Made by a program: the position numbers and the translations under genes. Shown here piece after piece: positions 10,749-22,361 of a stretch of DNA of 64,000 bases. Location: contig JALGPY010000007.1 in the NCBI GenBank assembly GCA_023055425.1, positions 20,346,001 to 20,410,000 on the forward strand, read 5' to 3'. Each line of letters starts with the position of its first letter. Position 1 is the stretch's first letter. Origin of the DNA: Linanthus parryae. Its lineage: Eukaryota; Streptophyta; Magnoliopsida; Ericales; Polemoniaceae. The notes beneath the pieces were generated by a model, which was not told the DNA's origin, searched no databases, and worked only from the letters and a program-made list of their open reading frames with translations.

Positions 10749-12259
10749 TGACACGTTCCAACTACAAGTGTACAGTTGTCAGTGCAGTAATAATCCGGTA
10801 AATCCGGGTTTGTTGAACCCAAAGGACTTCTTATAAATTAATTGATATTTCTTAACCCTATGTGGGCAAAGCGCAGTGGTTTGTTCTACTAATTCTACTG
10901 AAATTAAAAGACAAAATCTCAATTAATCAGGTGAATGACTTCACGATTAACAAAGAATGATTTTTAAGAGTTAGTTAACAAGTGGACAAGTTCAGGATAT
11001 CTGTACGGGTTCACTAGGGAATTCACACCACTTAGGATTTACGTTCATGCAACACGGATGTTTTCTACTTAGCCAAACGAGCAATTTCACTTTGAAGATT
11101 CCTCAACCAAAGTCTATATTTAAACTCTTGTACCTGATTCCTCTAGCCTATTTAAGTTTAAATACGCTTTATGATCTTGATATCAACTCTTTATTCTAGT
11201 TAACTAGCAAGATTCCTCAACCCTAGATACGACTAGTGCAAGATTCAAGTTCAAGCAATAACTATTGATTCCTCTAATAATTATCACCTACATCAATCTT
11301 ATTGTGACGTCAAACAATATGAACGATAGAATTACGCATATGAATCAAGAATAACTAAGCATAAACATCCAATTAAGCTAATAAGCATGAAGCACAATCC
11401 ATAAATCACCAAAATACGGTGTTCAAAACCCTAGTTCCCTACCAGATATCCCGAATAGAGGGTTTAGCTACTAAAACACATTATCAAAGTACAAAGTTTC
11501 TATGATCATAAACAAAAACTAGAGAGGGGAAGAAGATAGATAATCAAATGATGGTCTCCAAGCTCCCAAAAATGCTCCTGTGCTCTCCAATGGCCTCCAA
11601 AGATGAATGAATAAATTTTCCGTGCCCTAGGTCATTCTTCTAGTCCAAAACACGTTCTTTTCTTTTAAGTGTTTTAAAAATAACACTTTCACCCCCTTTT
11701 TCATGCGTCAGATCCAATAATGTGATCTTGTGATCACAATTTGTGATCCTAGGGTCACCTTTTGTAGTTGTAGAGTCACGCTTCTCTTGTGATCATATGA
11801 TCACCTTTTTTAATTTTAGGATCACGTTAATCTTCCATGTGGTCTTGCACTTGATCTTGTGATCACAATTTGTGATCCTCTACTTCCAGTGTGTTGCTTC
11901 TTTTCACTCCTCTTGAAATTCTGGCTAAGTCTTTTTCTCCTCTTAGCTTTTACTCTCCTTCTTCTATTCTCTCATGCATTCCTTGAGTTTCTTTCTTTCC
12001 GAAGTTCGCTTCCGCTCCAAAATCTGCACTCCAAGCTTCCGGTTCCTGAAATCCACAACACGAACAAATACCGGAAGATCAAATGCGACAAATAAAGCAT
12101 AAAACATGCATGAAACGCCCGGACTAAACGATGAAGTCCAAATACTCAAGTATGCTCAAAACTGTCAAAACTCGGCCTAAAACACACATAAATGCATCGG
12201 AAAGTACGCGAAACGACAAGTAATCACAATAGAATATAACTCCAATTATGGAGTTATCA
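10749..12259 (-). repeat. 5' LTR of the Athila element (1511 bp)
   Basis: The + strand reads TGACACG at 10749 and GTTATCA at 12259, so the sense strand starts TGATAACTCC and ends GTGTCA. The primer site abuts the left edge and copia-A RNase H sequence abuts the right edge, which fixes both ends. The start TGATAACTCCATAATTGGAG is itself nearly palindromic. No partner LTR is in the window, so a TSD and an age cannot be given. Confidence 0.85.
11724..11879. repeat. Repeated GATC palindrome block in the Athila LTR
   Basis: A 27 bp phrase containing ttgtgatcacaatttgtgat occurs at 11724-11750 and identically at 11853-11879, 129 bp apart. Other tgatcac/gtgatca palindromes lie between them. It is in the LTR half farthest from the primer site, where the promoter/enhancer (U3) lies, so these could be protein-binding sites; that is inference. 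Confidence 0.8.
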
Positions 12260-13070
12260 CCTTTCATAATGAACCTGGTCCTTAGTCAAGCAAATCACAC
12301 TCAAGCTACCACAGTTGACTATCGCCTGATTATGAAGTAGGCCTAGATCATTGACCATACCTTTAAGCCATATTGCCTCTTTTTCTGCTTCCGTTAGAGC
12401 CATGTACTCCGCGTCTGTGGTTGACAAAGTCATTGTCGACTGTAGCGTAGCCTTCCAACTCACAACAGAACCTCTCAGAGTAAACACATAGCCAGTCCTT
12501 GATCTCCTGCTATCAATATCCCATGCATAGTCCGAATCCGAGAACCAAGCTACCAAGATGTCTTCATTAGCCCCATAACATATGCCAATATCTGACGTAC
12601 CTTTAAGGTACTTGAATATGCGCTTCACCGCCTGCCAGTGATCCTTACTCGGTTGAGCCATAAAATGACTAACCACACTAACAACGAATGCTATTCCTAG
12701 TCGAGTGCAGACCATAGCATACATGATACTTCCAACTACGCTAGCATATGGAACCTTGGACATGTACACCATTTCTTCCTTAGTCTGAACGGTGTACATT
12801 CCTAGCTTGCTGTTAGTTGCCATATGAGTATCTATAGCCTTAGCTGATGACATGCTGAATCTTTCCAAGACCTTCTTGATGTATCCCTGCTGTGATAGAA
12901 AAAGCTTATTCTTCTTTCTATCTCTATAGATCTCAATTCCAAATATCTTCAGAGCAGACCCCAGACCCTTCATCTCTAATTTCGCACTGAGAAACCTCTT
13001 TAGTTCTCTAATGTCCTTGATATTCTGATTTTCAATCAGAATGTCATCCACATATGGAGCTAGGTAAATG
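12260..13070 (-). pseudogene. copia-A reverse transcriptase C-terminus and RNase H
   Basis: The open frame of about 264 codons starts at the RT active site (YVDDILI, partly in frame), followed by MKGLGSALKIFGIEIYRDR, the connector PYASVVGSIMYAMVCTR and RNase H motifs YLKGTSDIGICY, FSDSDYAWDIDSRRSRTGYVF, VSWKATLQSTMTLSTTDAEYMAL and EAIWLKGM. It stops abruptly within RNase H at HYER, where the Athila LTR begins. The RT N-terminal half is missing: just right of 13070 the sequence jumps to the integrase-RT linker (GMVGYALQ), so an internal deletion removed several hundred bases. Confidence 0.88.
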
Positions 13071-13270
13071 CATGATCCACTTGCAATGCATATCCCACCA
13101 TACCATCATCTATGTATCGATATGGAGGCTTTATCACTCTCATTGGTCTTCCTTCAGCAAAACTCAAATGTTCCAGTTCCTCTGGTAGAGATTCATTCTC
13201 ACTACATGACTCTTATGCTTCTTCCTCTTTGGTTTGCGGCGGTGGTACAGAGATTTCGGTATCCTTAGGA

Positions 13271-14157
13271 TCAGTAGGATCTCACTCTCCCTCCACCGTC
13301 TTCTATGCATCTCCAAGCTCCACCTCCGCGGAGTTCTTCAAGAACTCCGAAACCCATGAATACTCCCTTCTTAGCTCTTGGTTCTAGTTTGCCATCATCA
13401 ACGTGATTATAGGCTATGCAACCAAAAACTCTCAAATTCGAGAAATTCAATGCTCTATCGGACGAGACTTCTATAGGAACCTTGCATCTTATACCTATGT
13501 GCGGGCTCCAATTCACGAGATAGCATGCTCTGGAGACTGCGTCTCCCCATAAACCGTTACAAAGTCCTGCATCCGAAAGCATACACACAGGGGCGGACCT
13601 ATATAGGGGCAAGGGGGGCAACTGCCCCCTCCCCCTGAAAAAATTTCTAGTAGTAGAAATTTGAAAATTTCTACCGGTACCCCTAGTTTTATAGATTTTT
13701 ATTACTAAATCGGAAGGAATATAGAATACACCCCCCCTGAAATTCCATTTGGGTAACTTTTTTTTTGCCAATTTACCATTAAAAACTCATAGTATCCTCG
13801 AAAAAAATAACAAATTGTGACTTGTGAGTATTGTGTTCAGTATTAATTTGATGTTTGTGTATAATTGCTTGTGAAATATAACGAATTTTGACTGTTGATT
13901 TTGAATTTTATCTTTGACTTTTGACTTCACAAATCTTGCCTCGGCTGACTTGATTTCCTGGCTCCCCCACTGCATACACACTGCTTTCACTAAAAGTGAC
14001 TAATTCATCCTCTCGGCTACACCATTCTGCTGTGGTGTGTGCCGAAAGGTATGATGGCTAGCAATACCCTGATCCTTGCAGAATCCATCAAAAACTCTTA
14101 TGAACTATACTCCAACCCGTTGTCCGTGCGCAGCCTCTTCACCATCTTTCCCACTTG
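13271..14157 (-). pseudogene. copia-A integrase C-terminal half, interrupted by a hAT MITE
   Basis: Reading from 14157 leftward: the core motif RTDNGLEY, a degenerate Q-N-G / AER region (GVAERMN near 14010), then the MITE at 13588-13972, then CMLSDAGLCNGLWGDAVSRACYLVN, LRVFGCIAYNHV and GVFMGFG. These are the standard Copia integrase core end and C-terminal motifs. The second catalytic D and the catalytic E regions are visible on the right piece. The frame has stops in the linker (13080-13400). Continuity of residues across the MITE, once one TSD copy is dropped, shows that the MITE arrived later. Confidence 0.85.
13588..13972. mobile_element. Non-autonomous hAT element (MITE, 385 bp)
   Basis: The ends are CAGGGGCGGACC on the left and, reverse-complemented, CAGTGGGGGAGCC on the right, the usual hAT terminus style. 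The flanks are a perfect 8 bp duplication CATACACA (13580-13587 and 13973-13980), as expected for hAT. The interior is AT-rich with a subterminal GGGGGGCAACTGCCCCC palindrome and no coding capacity. Orientation cannot be set. Confidence 0.9.
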
Positions 14158-14162
14158 ATTAT

Positions 14163-14790
14163 TGTGCACAAGAGATTCCGGCAGGGAGACCTCAGTGTAC
14201 ACCGTAAGTAGAGGATCAGAGATGGCACAGGAAGAGTTGGGTTGTGTGTAGGGAGAGAGTAAGGCAGTAGTAATGTCTGAGAGAGAGACAGAGGTTTGGC
14301 AGAGCTTCCGCGTATGGCTAGTGTGTTCTCCTTTGTATGGAAAGGTTAACGTCCTATATATAACGGAGAATGTGACCGTTGCAGCGTGGTTAATGCGCCC
14401 ATCAATGGCGGCTTAATTAGCTTAACCGCAACGGCACGTTCGTCCGCCTATATAGGGACCGTTACAGCACGTTATGCGCGAATACCGGAACCGTTACGGG
14501 GTTGACCGGGTTTGCCCGGATTGACCGGGTTTATGGAGCTCGTGCCATAAATCTCTCAAAAGCAGTTACTAAAGGTCGCGCGCGGGCTTGGCTCGCACGC
14601 GACAGGACTTACTCTAGCCTCCAAACCACTAAGTCCCTACAAGTCCCGTGCAGTGGTATGAGAGGGCCCTGTCTCGCAGCCCCCACATGGATCAGCGCGG
14701 CTGGTGATCCAGCGCGTGTGGAGCACAATATGGTGTGCTAGATGGTTGCCACGTGGCCAAGATCTGTCAGCTCAGAAAGCACTATCTACA
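14163..14790 (-). repeat. 3' LTR of the Tat element (628 bp)
   Basis: It runs from TGTGCACAAG to TATCTACA on the + strand. A TATA-type run, TATATATAA, is at 14355-14363 (sense TTATATATA). It is adjacent on the right to the polypurine tract, so this is the 3' LTR of a minus-strand element. Confidence 0.93.
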
Positions 14791-14803
14791 TTAGCCCCCT
14801 TTC
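14791..14803 (-). promoter_or_regulatory. Polypurine tract of the Tat element
   Basis: The sense strand reads AGAAAGGGGGCTAA directly before the 3' LTR. This is the expected plus-strand priming site of reverse transcription. Confidence 0.8.
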
Positions 14804-15295
14804 TGCGCGTGAAGACTCATAGCTGGATAGACTTCCATGCGCGGAAACCAACATACGCGTCGCCGCAACGCACCAATTCAAATATGAGTAAATTCAGCCC
14901 CCGTGCGTGCCATTATGACCTAAAACCCCTAGAGTCGTGCCGTCTGGCCCTTAGGGTTTTAGAGGTGACGTCAGCTTGTCCTGTGATTGCGCGATTCGAC
15001 GGTGACGGTTGCGATTCGACTACTGAAAGGACGCAACCCTTCATTGTTTTTGGATAAATACTCTGTACTCTCCATTGTTGCAAAGCATCACTTCTTTCTC
15101 TTAAAGTGAATGATACCCGGAAGTCTTCGAGAGCAGATTCAAATAATCAATCACCAGTTCACTCTTGTCAATCGTCTTCTTCAACTGTGCGCATCCAAGC
15201 AAGCTTTACCAAAACAAGGCTGGCCTTGTTTAATTTTGTTTAACATACCGATGTATGCTTTGAACTGTGTTGGATCTGCAAACCCATGACATATT
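14804..15295 (+). promoter_or_regulatory. Putative promoter and 5' leader of the antisense PMD gene
   Basis: No pol or gag sequence lies here. A palindromic TGACGTCA (14966-14973) and a further TGACG (15003-15007) resemble bZIP/TGA-factor sites. A TATA-like ggataaata lies at 15052-15060, about 45-90 bp downstream. The next ~230 bp to the Angela insertion (TSD at 15291-15295) would be transcribed leader. On the other side of Angela the leader continues at 23796-24033 up to the ATG at 24034, giving a leader of roughly 0.45 kb before insertion. Promoter assignment is inference from motif positions. Confidence 0.5.
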
Positions 15296-16724
15296 TGTTG
15301 GAATAGATGCCCTAGAGGCAATCTAGTTTAGTATGAATTTGTATATGGCTAGAAAATTCATTTATTATTTATTGGATATTTAATATAATGAAGTCCTTAG
15401 ATTTACAATTGTGTTGTTTATCTTAAATATCCCTAGTCAAGTATAATGATTAATGGGACAATCATCTATAGACCAGTATGGGGTTGGATTGATATGGAGA
15501 TATCACGATCCAACACATAGGTGTGCATTACGGAATGTTGCACTGGATTGACCCATCACCGAGAAGGCTACATACATGTTATGTTGAGTCACAAGTGCTT
15601 CTCGGGTACAATGGTATTGTCATCCTTAGACTTGAAGTCACTAGATATTCTAGTTGTGGATCATTGTGATCTTGGTAGCGTTAAACGCTACACCGTAACT
15701 GGGTAGTTATAAAGGCGTGTACTGGATACAATGAGAAGCAAGCTTCGAGATCGTAGTGGACGTAGAGAGGATTTGCCCCTCCCACATAACGGGAGCAAAT
15801 ATCCTAGGCCACTCGAAGGATAGTGCTTATAGAATGTCTGGCCAGACTCAAATAAATCAATATGGGATATTGATGTTATTTGCACGAATAAGGCTATTCC
15901 ATGGATCGAGAAACTAGGGATTGGATATACGAGTGTGACTTGTATGTCTCGTGTCCAATCCGGATATGGAGGCAGAGGGATGAGACAATTACTTGTACAA
16001 GGTTGTCTAGATGACTATTCTATTAGTTGGCTAGAATGGATGTTTTGCTAGAAACCGCTCCATATTAGCAAATAGTTGCTACCAACTAGATAGAACCTAT
16101 GGGGTCACACGCTATATAGAGTTGTACTAGATTTGGAATTAATTAATTGGATTAATTAATTAGAAGGATCACTTTGCAAACCCTTGCAAACTTAGTAGGG
16201 ACTAATTTGCAAGGAAGGGACTAAATTGAATTCTAGTTGGACTAGAATAAGTCCTTTAGGTAGTTAACAAGGAGTTGTTGGACTATATAAAGGACCCTCC
16301 TTCCTTCCTTCCTCATAACTTATGCTCATTAGTGATCATAACAAGAGTGGGAGAGAACAAAGGAGAGAGAGAGCAAGCAACAAGGAGCCGACGCCGCCCC
16401 TTGCCGCCGCCCCCTCACCCCGTCGGCCAAAAGAGGGCCGAGCCCCTCTTTTGTCTCGTTTTGCGTGATTCCTTCACCCTCCTCTTCTTCCGGGCTAGCA
16501 CCAAGGAGTTTGGGAGATCTAGGAGCAACTCTAGGCGTGGATCAACTATAGAGAACGTGACACTATTCGCGTTTGAAGTCATCAAGGAGAACCCAAAGGT
16601 GTGTTTATGATTTCTTACCTTCACCTATCGTTATGCATCTAGACTTGTGATCCTTGGAGGGTTTTGCATGGTTATTTGTTTGATTATGCTTCCGTTTGCG
16701 CGATCCATGAATCAAAACCCTACA
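15296..16724 (+). repeat. 5' LTR of the Angela element (1429 bp)
   Basis: It starts TGTTGG and ends CCCTACA, followed one base later by the primer site. A TATA box, TATATAAAG, is at 16284-16292, so transcription should start near 16315. Several small reading frames occur in it but are repeated identically in the other LTR and are not genes. Confidence 0.96.
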
Positions 16725-16725
16725 G

Positions 16726-16738
16726 TGGTATCAGAGCC
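16726..16738 (+). promoter_or_regulatory. Primer binding site, initiator tRNA-Met
   Basis: TGGTATCAGAGCC directly after the 5' LTR is the standard Copia primer site complementary to the 3' end of tRNA-iMet. Confidence 0.95.
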
Positions 16739-18400
16739 ACAGGTCATAGAGCATAAACGTAGTTTATGTGTTACATTCTTGTTGTTTTACACCTTAATTT
16801 GTTGTTTATCGCGTAAAACAAGACAAATCAAGCATGGGATGCAATTTGTCAACAATTAATCATAACAAGACCCAATTTTTGCATTGGATGCATGAATTGG
16901 TGAGTTTGAGAAATTTTAGGATCTTAGATCTAGGGTTTGGGCATCCTTGGGGAAGAAGGAGTTCTCCCAAAACAAGGAAACAACCAAACTTGGGCTCCAA
17001 GCAAGGAGGTTGTTTTGGAAACAACCTCCATGAGGAGGTTCGGCCCCCTAGGGGACCGCCCCCTTGCTTGCCGCCCAAGCTAGGCCGCCCTAAGGGGACG
17101 GGCGGCCCTAACCCGCGGGCCTAGCTTGCGGGTTTTGGGCCGGGCCGGCCCTAGGGCCTTATGGTTCACTTTGTTGGGCCCGGGCAATTGGATTGTTGGG
17201 CCCATGGACCGTTTTAACCCTAGAAATCCTAAAATCAATTAAAATTGACCAAGCGCGTTAAAATTGGATTTTAACTGTTTATGTGCAAATCGCATGGTGA
17301 TTGGATATGGCCTTAGGATGTGGTTTGATGTGGATGTTTAATTTTGTGGTTTGGTTTTACGGCCTGCGAGCTGATCAATTAATTGTAATAATTAATTAGG
17401 GTTTTATGGCCTGCGTGCCATTTTTTTCTCAACTTGTGAGATTTATTTTATTTAGTATAGATATTAGCTAGTGCTAGATAAAGTAGATTGTTAGCCAAGA
17501 TTGGAGAAAAGAAGCCCAAAGCCAAAGAAGCCACAAAAGATGGAGCATGGAGCATGGAGTATTCCACATGACTGTGAAGGATGGACCAAAAGACCAAGAC
17601 GCATGGAGATGTGTGCTTAGGGTTCATAGATAATTCCATTGGCTTGGAATTATCTTAGTCTAGAAAAGGTCATATCCACATCACGTTTAATTTCTGTTTG
17701 TGGTTGTTTTATTTATTGTCTTATTATTTGTGTGGTTGGTGTATGGATGATGCATGCAATTAGGATAATAAGATAATTAGACAACCCGGATCTATTATTT
17801 GGAGTTGTGCCCAAACTCAAATAGATAGATTAGTTGATATTGATCAACAAAACAATTAAAAGAATTGAAAATCCCTCAAATTCTAAATATTGTGTTCTTG
17901 CCTTCTCGTTATTTAAACACTCATTATCATCATTATTTATCAAGTTCGTGCGTGCCAAAGCATGGCGACTTGGTTCATAATGATGGAATGCGATGGCACG
18001 TAACAATGTGCAATTGTTTAGATAAGAGGTTGAACACAACTAGGCTATTAATTTGATTAAGAAACCTAGAGGCAATCAATTGGGATTATCCATATGGATG
18101 GATAAATAAGGAGTTATTTGCCCGGTTGAACCAAGAGTTGCATATGGGATGCAATTGGAATTGTTCCTACCTAAAAGTAGTCAAATTATGGGTGACTTGC
18201 CAAAGCAAGCTCATAAGGAGATGAAAAGATGGATCTTGGCCCACTAGAAAATATAAGGATATTTTCCGCATTAATATCTTGAGGGTTATTAATCCGTAGA
18301 AAAATAGTGGGAGCTATATTTAATAAACTAGCCATTATTAAATATAGTCAAAAATTCACAAATACTAAAACTTGCGTATTTTCCTTTTGTAGAATTCCAA
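16739..18400 (+). other. Angela untranslated leader
   Basis: This is 1.66 kb without a supported ORF between primer site and gag start. A GC-rich segment (17040-17180) has short inverted GGCCC/GGGCC runs. A long leader is normal for the Angela/BARE group, where it is thought to carry the packaging and translation control signals; no specific motif can be assigned. Confidence 0.7.
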
Positions 18401-21400
18401 ATGGCAAACAACTCATCGAGTTCACAACATTCCCTACGATCTGTCCTTGAGAAGGACAAGCTCTCTGGAACCAACTTTCTTGATTGGTACAGAAACTTGA
18501 GAATTGTTCTCAAGCAAGAGAAGAAACTGTACGCAATAGAGGAGCATATTCCAGAAGGTCCAGAGAACCAGACACCTGTTGCCTTAAAGGCGTATCAAAA
18601 GCGTGTTGATGACGCTAATGATGCGGCCTGCCTAATGCTTTGCACCATGACCTCTGAGCTTCAGAAGCAACATGAGAACATGAATGCTGTCGATATGATC
18701 GAACATTTAAAGCAGCTCTTCCAAGAGCAGGCGAGGGTAGAGAGGTATGAGGTCTCAAAGGCACTGTTCAAGTGTCATCTGGCAGAAGGGAACCCGGTGG
18801 GACCCCATGTACTCCGAATGATCGGGTACTTGGAGAATCTCGCCCAGCTTGGGTTCCCGGTCGGCCAAGAGTTGGCAACCGATCTCGTGTTGCAATCGTT
18901 GCCCGAGAGTTATGGACAGTTCATTATGAACTATAACATGAACGAGATCGTTAAACCACTGCCAGATTTGCTCAACATGTTGAGGACGGCTGAACAGAGC
19001 ATCAACAAGGGTAAGGGCAAGGCCATTATGATGGTGCATAAAGGAAAGGGCAAAAAGTTTGCCTCTTCCTCCAAGGGCAAAGGCAAGTCAGTTGCCAAGT
19101 CCAAGGAACAAGCCCTTAAGCCTGTTGGTGGCATTGCCAAGGTCGTGACTAAGGGTGAGTGTCACTACTGCAGTCAACCTGGACACTGGAGGAGGAACTA
19201 CCCAAAATATCTGAAGGACAAGAGGCTTGGAATAGTGATTCCACCACCACCAGGTATTTTTGTTGTAGATGTCAATTTAACTGTCTCTACATCTTGGGTA
19301 TTAGATACTGGATGTGGATCTCATATTTGTCGAAATATGCAGGATCTAAAGAGAAGTAAAAGATTGGCTAAAGGGGAGGTAGATCTGCGCGTTGGGAATG
19401 GAGCAAAGGTTGCTGCGTTGGCCATAGGCGTGTGCGAGCTATCTCTGCCTTCAGGATTAGTTTTAGAATTAAATAATTTCTATTTTGTGCCTGCTATGAG
19501 CAGAAACATTATTTCTATTTCTTGTTTGGACAAGGAAGGTTTTATTATTTCAATAAAGAACAATTGTTGTTCCTTTTATTTGAATAATATTCACTATTTT
19601 AGTGCGCAATTATTTAATGGACTTTATGTCCTTGATCTAAGCAATCCTGTCTACAACATTAATACCAAGCGGATTAAAATAAATGATTTAAATCCTGCTT
19701 ATTTATGGCATTGTCGTTTAGGCCACATAAATGAGAAACGTGTATCTAGACTCCATAAGGATGGATTACTAGACTCATTTGATTTTGAATCATATGAGAC
19801 ATGTGAGGCTTGTTTATTAGGAAAAATGACAAAGTCCCCTTTTAATAAGAAAGGTGAGAGGACTAGTGAGCAATTGGCGCTCATACATACCGATGTGTGT
19901 GGGCCATTTGCCACGCCTGCCAGGGGTGGTTATGTCTACTTCATTACATTTACTGATGATTACAGTAGATATGGATTTGTGTACCTTATGAGGGCAAAAT
20001 CCGAATCCTTTGAAGTGTTCAAGGAATTCAATAATGAAGTAGAGAAGCAACTTGGCAAAAGTATCAAGGCTCTACGATCGGATCGTGGAGGAGAATACTT
20101 GAGCCAAGAGTTTGACGACTATCTTAGAGAGTGTGGGATCGTGTCCCAACTCACTCCACCCGGAACGCCACAATGGAATGGCGTGTCCGAGAGGAGGAAT
20201 CGAACCATATTAGATATGGTTCGGTCTATGATGTGTCAAACCGATCTTCCATTATCATTTTGGGGCTACGCTCTATTAAGTGCAGCTTTCACCATTAACC
20301 GTGTTCCATCTAAATCAGTCATGAAGACACCATATGAGATGTGGAGTGGGAGGCGTCCCACACTGTCGTTCATGAGGATTTGGGGCTGCGATGTCTATGT
20401 AAAACGTTTACAATCAGACAAGCTAGGGCCTAAATCGGATAAGTGTAAATTTGTGGGGTACCCTAAGGAAACTAAGGGATACTACTTCTACAATCCAACC
20501 GAGAACAAAGTGTTTGTTGCTCGGACCGGCGTGTTTCTAGAAAGAGAGTTTGTCTCTAAAGAAGCAAGTGGGAGGAATGTAGAACTTGAAGAAGTTCAAG
20601 AACCACAAATCACTGAACCGAGTATGGAACATGAACAGGAATCACAAGCAGTTGTGGATCCACCTGTTCAGGTAACACAAGAGCTTCGTAGATCTAGTAG
20701 AGTGCGCCAGGAACCCGAGAGGTACGGACTTCTCGTAACTGATTCCAGTGACACGATGCTCATAGATGATGAGCCTACTACCTATGAGGAGGCCATGAGT
20801 GGCCCAGACTCGCAGAAGTGGCTTGAAGCCATGAGATCCGAGATGGAATCCATGTATACCAACAAAGTATGGACTTTGGTGGAACCACCTGATGGGGCGC
20901 AGCCCATAGGGTGCAAGTGGGTCTTCAAGAAGAAGATCGACATGGATGGTAATGTGATTACCTATAAGGGCCGATTGGTGGCTAAAGGATTCAGACAGAT
21001 TCATGGTATTGACTATGATGAAACCTTTTCACCAGTCGCTATGACCAAATCCATCCGAATCCTACTTGCAATTGAAGCATATTACGACTATGAGATTTGG
21101 CAGATGGATGTCAAAACAGCATTCCTTTATGGGAATCTCCTCGAGGACGTGTATATGATACAGCCGGAGGGTTTTGAGGATCCAAAGAAAGCCAACAAAG
21201 TCTACTGCAACGATCCATTTATGGATTGAAGCAAGCTTCTAGGAGTTGGAATCGACGTTTTGATGAAGTGGTCAAAGAGTTTGGATTCATCAGAAACGAA
21301 GATGAGTCTTGTGTCTACAAGAAGGTTAGTGGGAGCTCTGTAGCTTTTCTGGTCTTGTATGTGGATGACATACTACTCATTGGAAACGACATTCCCATGC

Positions 21401-22347
21401 TGCAATCTGTGAAAGATTGGCTAGGAAAATGTTTCTCAATGAAGGACTTAGGGGAAGCAGCCTATATACTCGGTATAAAGATCTATAGAGATAGATCTAA
21501 GAGGTTGCTAGGCCTAAGTCAAAGTACATATATTGACAAGGTGTTGAAACGGTTCAACATGCAAGATTCCAAGAAGGGATTCTTGCCCATGTCACATGGA
21601 ATCACTCTTTCGAAGAGTGGTTGTCCTTCCAATGAGATTGAGAAGGAACGCATGAGTAGGATTCCCTATGCCTCGGCCATAGGATCTATCATGTACGCCA
21701 TGTTATGTACTAGACCAGATGTGTCATATGCCTTGAGTATGACAAGCAGATACCAATCCAATCCGGGTGAGAGTCACTGGATTGCTGTCAAGAACATCCT
21801 AAAGTACTTAAGAAGAACTAAGGATGCTTTCTTGATGTTTGGCGGTGAGGAAGAGTTGCGTGTAAGGGGTTACACTGATGCAAGCTTCCAAACCGATAGA
21901 GATGACTTTAGATCACAGTCGGGATATGTGTATTGCCTGAATGGAGCAGCGGTGAGCTGGAAGAGTTCCAAGCAAGAGACGGTAGCTGATTCTACAACAG
22001 AGGCTGAGTACATTGCTGCAAATGGCGCAGCAAAGGAGGCTGTTTGGATCAGAAAGTTTGTTTCTAAACTTGGTGTGGTCCCTAGCATTGCGGATCCAGT
22101 GGAGTTGTTCTGTGACAACACTGGGGCGATCGCGCAATCAAAGGAACCCAGATCGCACCAGAAGTCCAAGCACGTGCTCAGGAAGTTTCATCTGATTCGA
22201 GATATTATCGATAGAGGAGACGTTCGGATATGCAAGATTCCTACAGATGATAATCTGTCAGACCCGCTCACGAAGCCTCTCACGCAGTGGAAGCATGAAG
22301 GGCACACTAGGAGTATGGGCATACGAGATGCGCCAGATTGGCTCTAG
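18401..22347 (+). pseudogene. Angela gag-pol polyprotein with a frameshift in RT
   Basis: The ATG at 18401 opens 942 codons. Gag comes first (residues 1-280; LRSVLEKDKLSGTNF, WYRNLRIVLKQEKK), then a zinc knuckle near 251-266 that reads C-C-H-Y: its last cysteine is tyrosine. Protease has DTGCGSH (~302). Integrase follows, with H-H-C-C (HCRLGHINEKR, CEACLLGK), core D in DVCGPF, D in RSDRGGEY and E in GVSERRNR. RT starts at WTLVEPPDGAQPIGCKWVFK. The frame ends at 21229, just after PEGFEDPKKANKVY. RT resumes in another frame (21226-22347) with YGLKQASRSWN, the active site YVDD and RNase H through SDPLTKPL. The break fits the loss of a few bases (not a multiple of three) near 21205. All other domains are intact. 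Confidence 0.93.
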
Positions 22348-22361
22348 TGCAAGTGGGAGAC
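22348..22361 (+). promoter_or_regulatory. Polypurine tract of the Angela element
   Basis: gcaagtgggagac lies immediately before the 3' LTR and matches the AAGTGGGAGA-type tract common in plant Copia elements. Confidence 0.85.

Larger units (their letters stand above)
1..12259 (-). mobile_element. Athila-like Ty3/Gypsy retrotransposon (3' LTR outside window)
   Basis: Reading leftward from the 5' LTR (10749-12259) come a primer binding site, gag, protease, RT/RNase H, integrase and an extra downstream ORF, which is the Gypsy order. The tRNA-Asp type primer site, the RT motifs FMDD and GYNQIAIEP and the extra 3' ORF point to the Athila lineage (family knowledge). No copy of the LTR is seen in 1-2096, so the 3' LTR must lie left of the window. 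The element interrupts the RNase H domain of copia-A at 12260. It is inactive: gag has a stop and a frameshift, pol has several frameshifts including one from a 109 bp duplication, and integrase has a stop. Confidence 0.9.

Noticed and set aside
14502..15057. ORFs of 79 and 117 codons
   Set aside because: The first lies in the Tat LTR and is repeated at 37188; the second spans the LTR edge and the region before the antisense gene. Neither has family resemblance.
15521..15885. Small ORFs repeated at 22587-23041
   Set aside because: They lie in the Angela LTRs; identity of the two copies reflects LTR duplication, not two genes.
16726..16738. tRNA-Met gene
   Set aside because: Only the short complement of the tRNA 3' end is present; it is a primer binding site.
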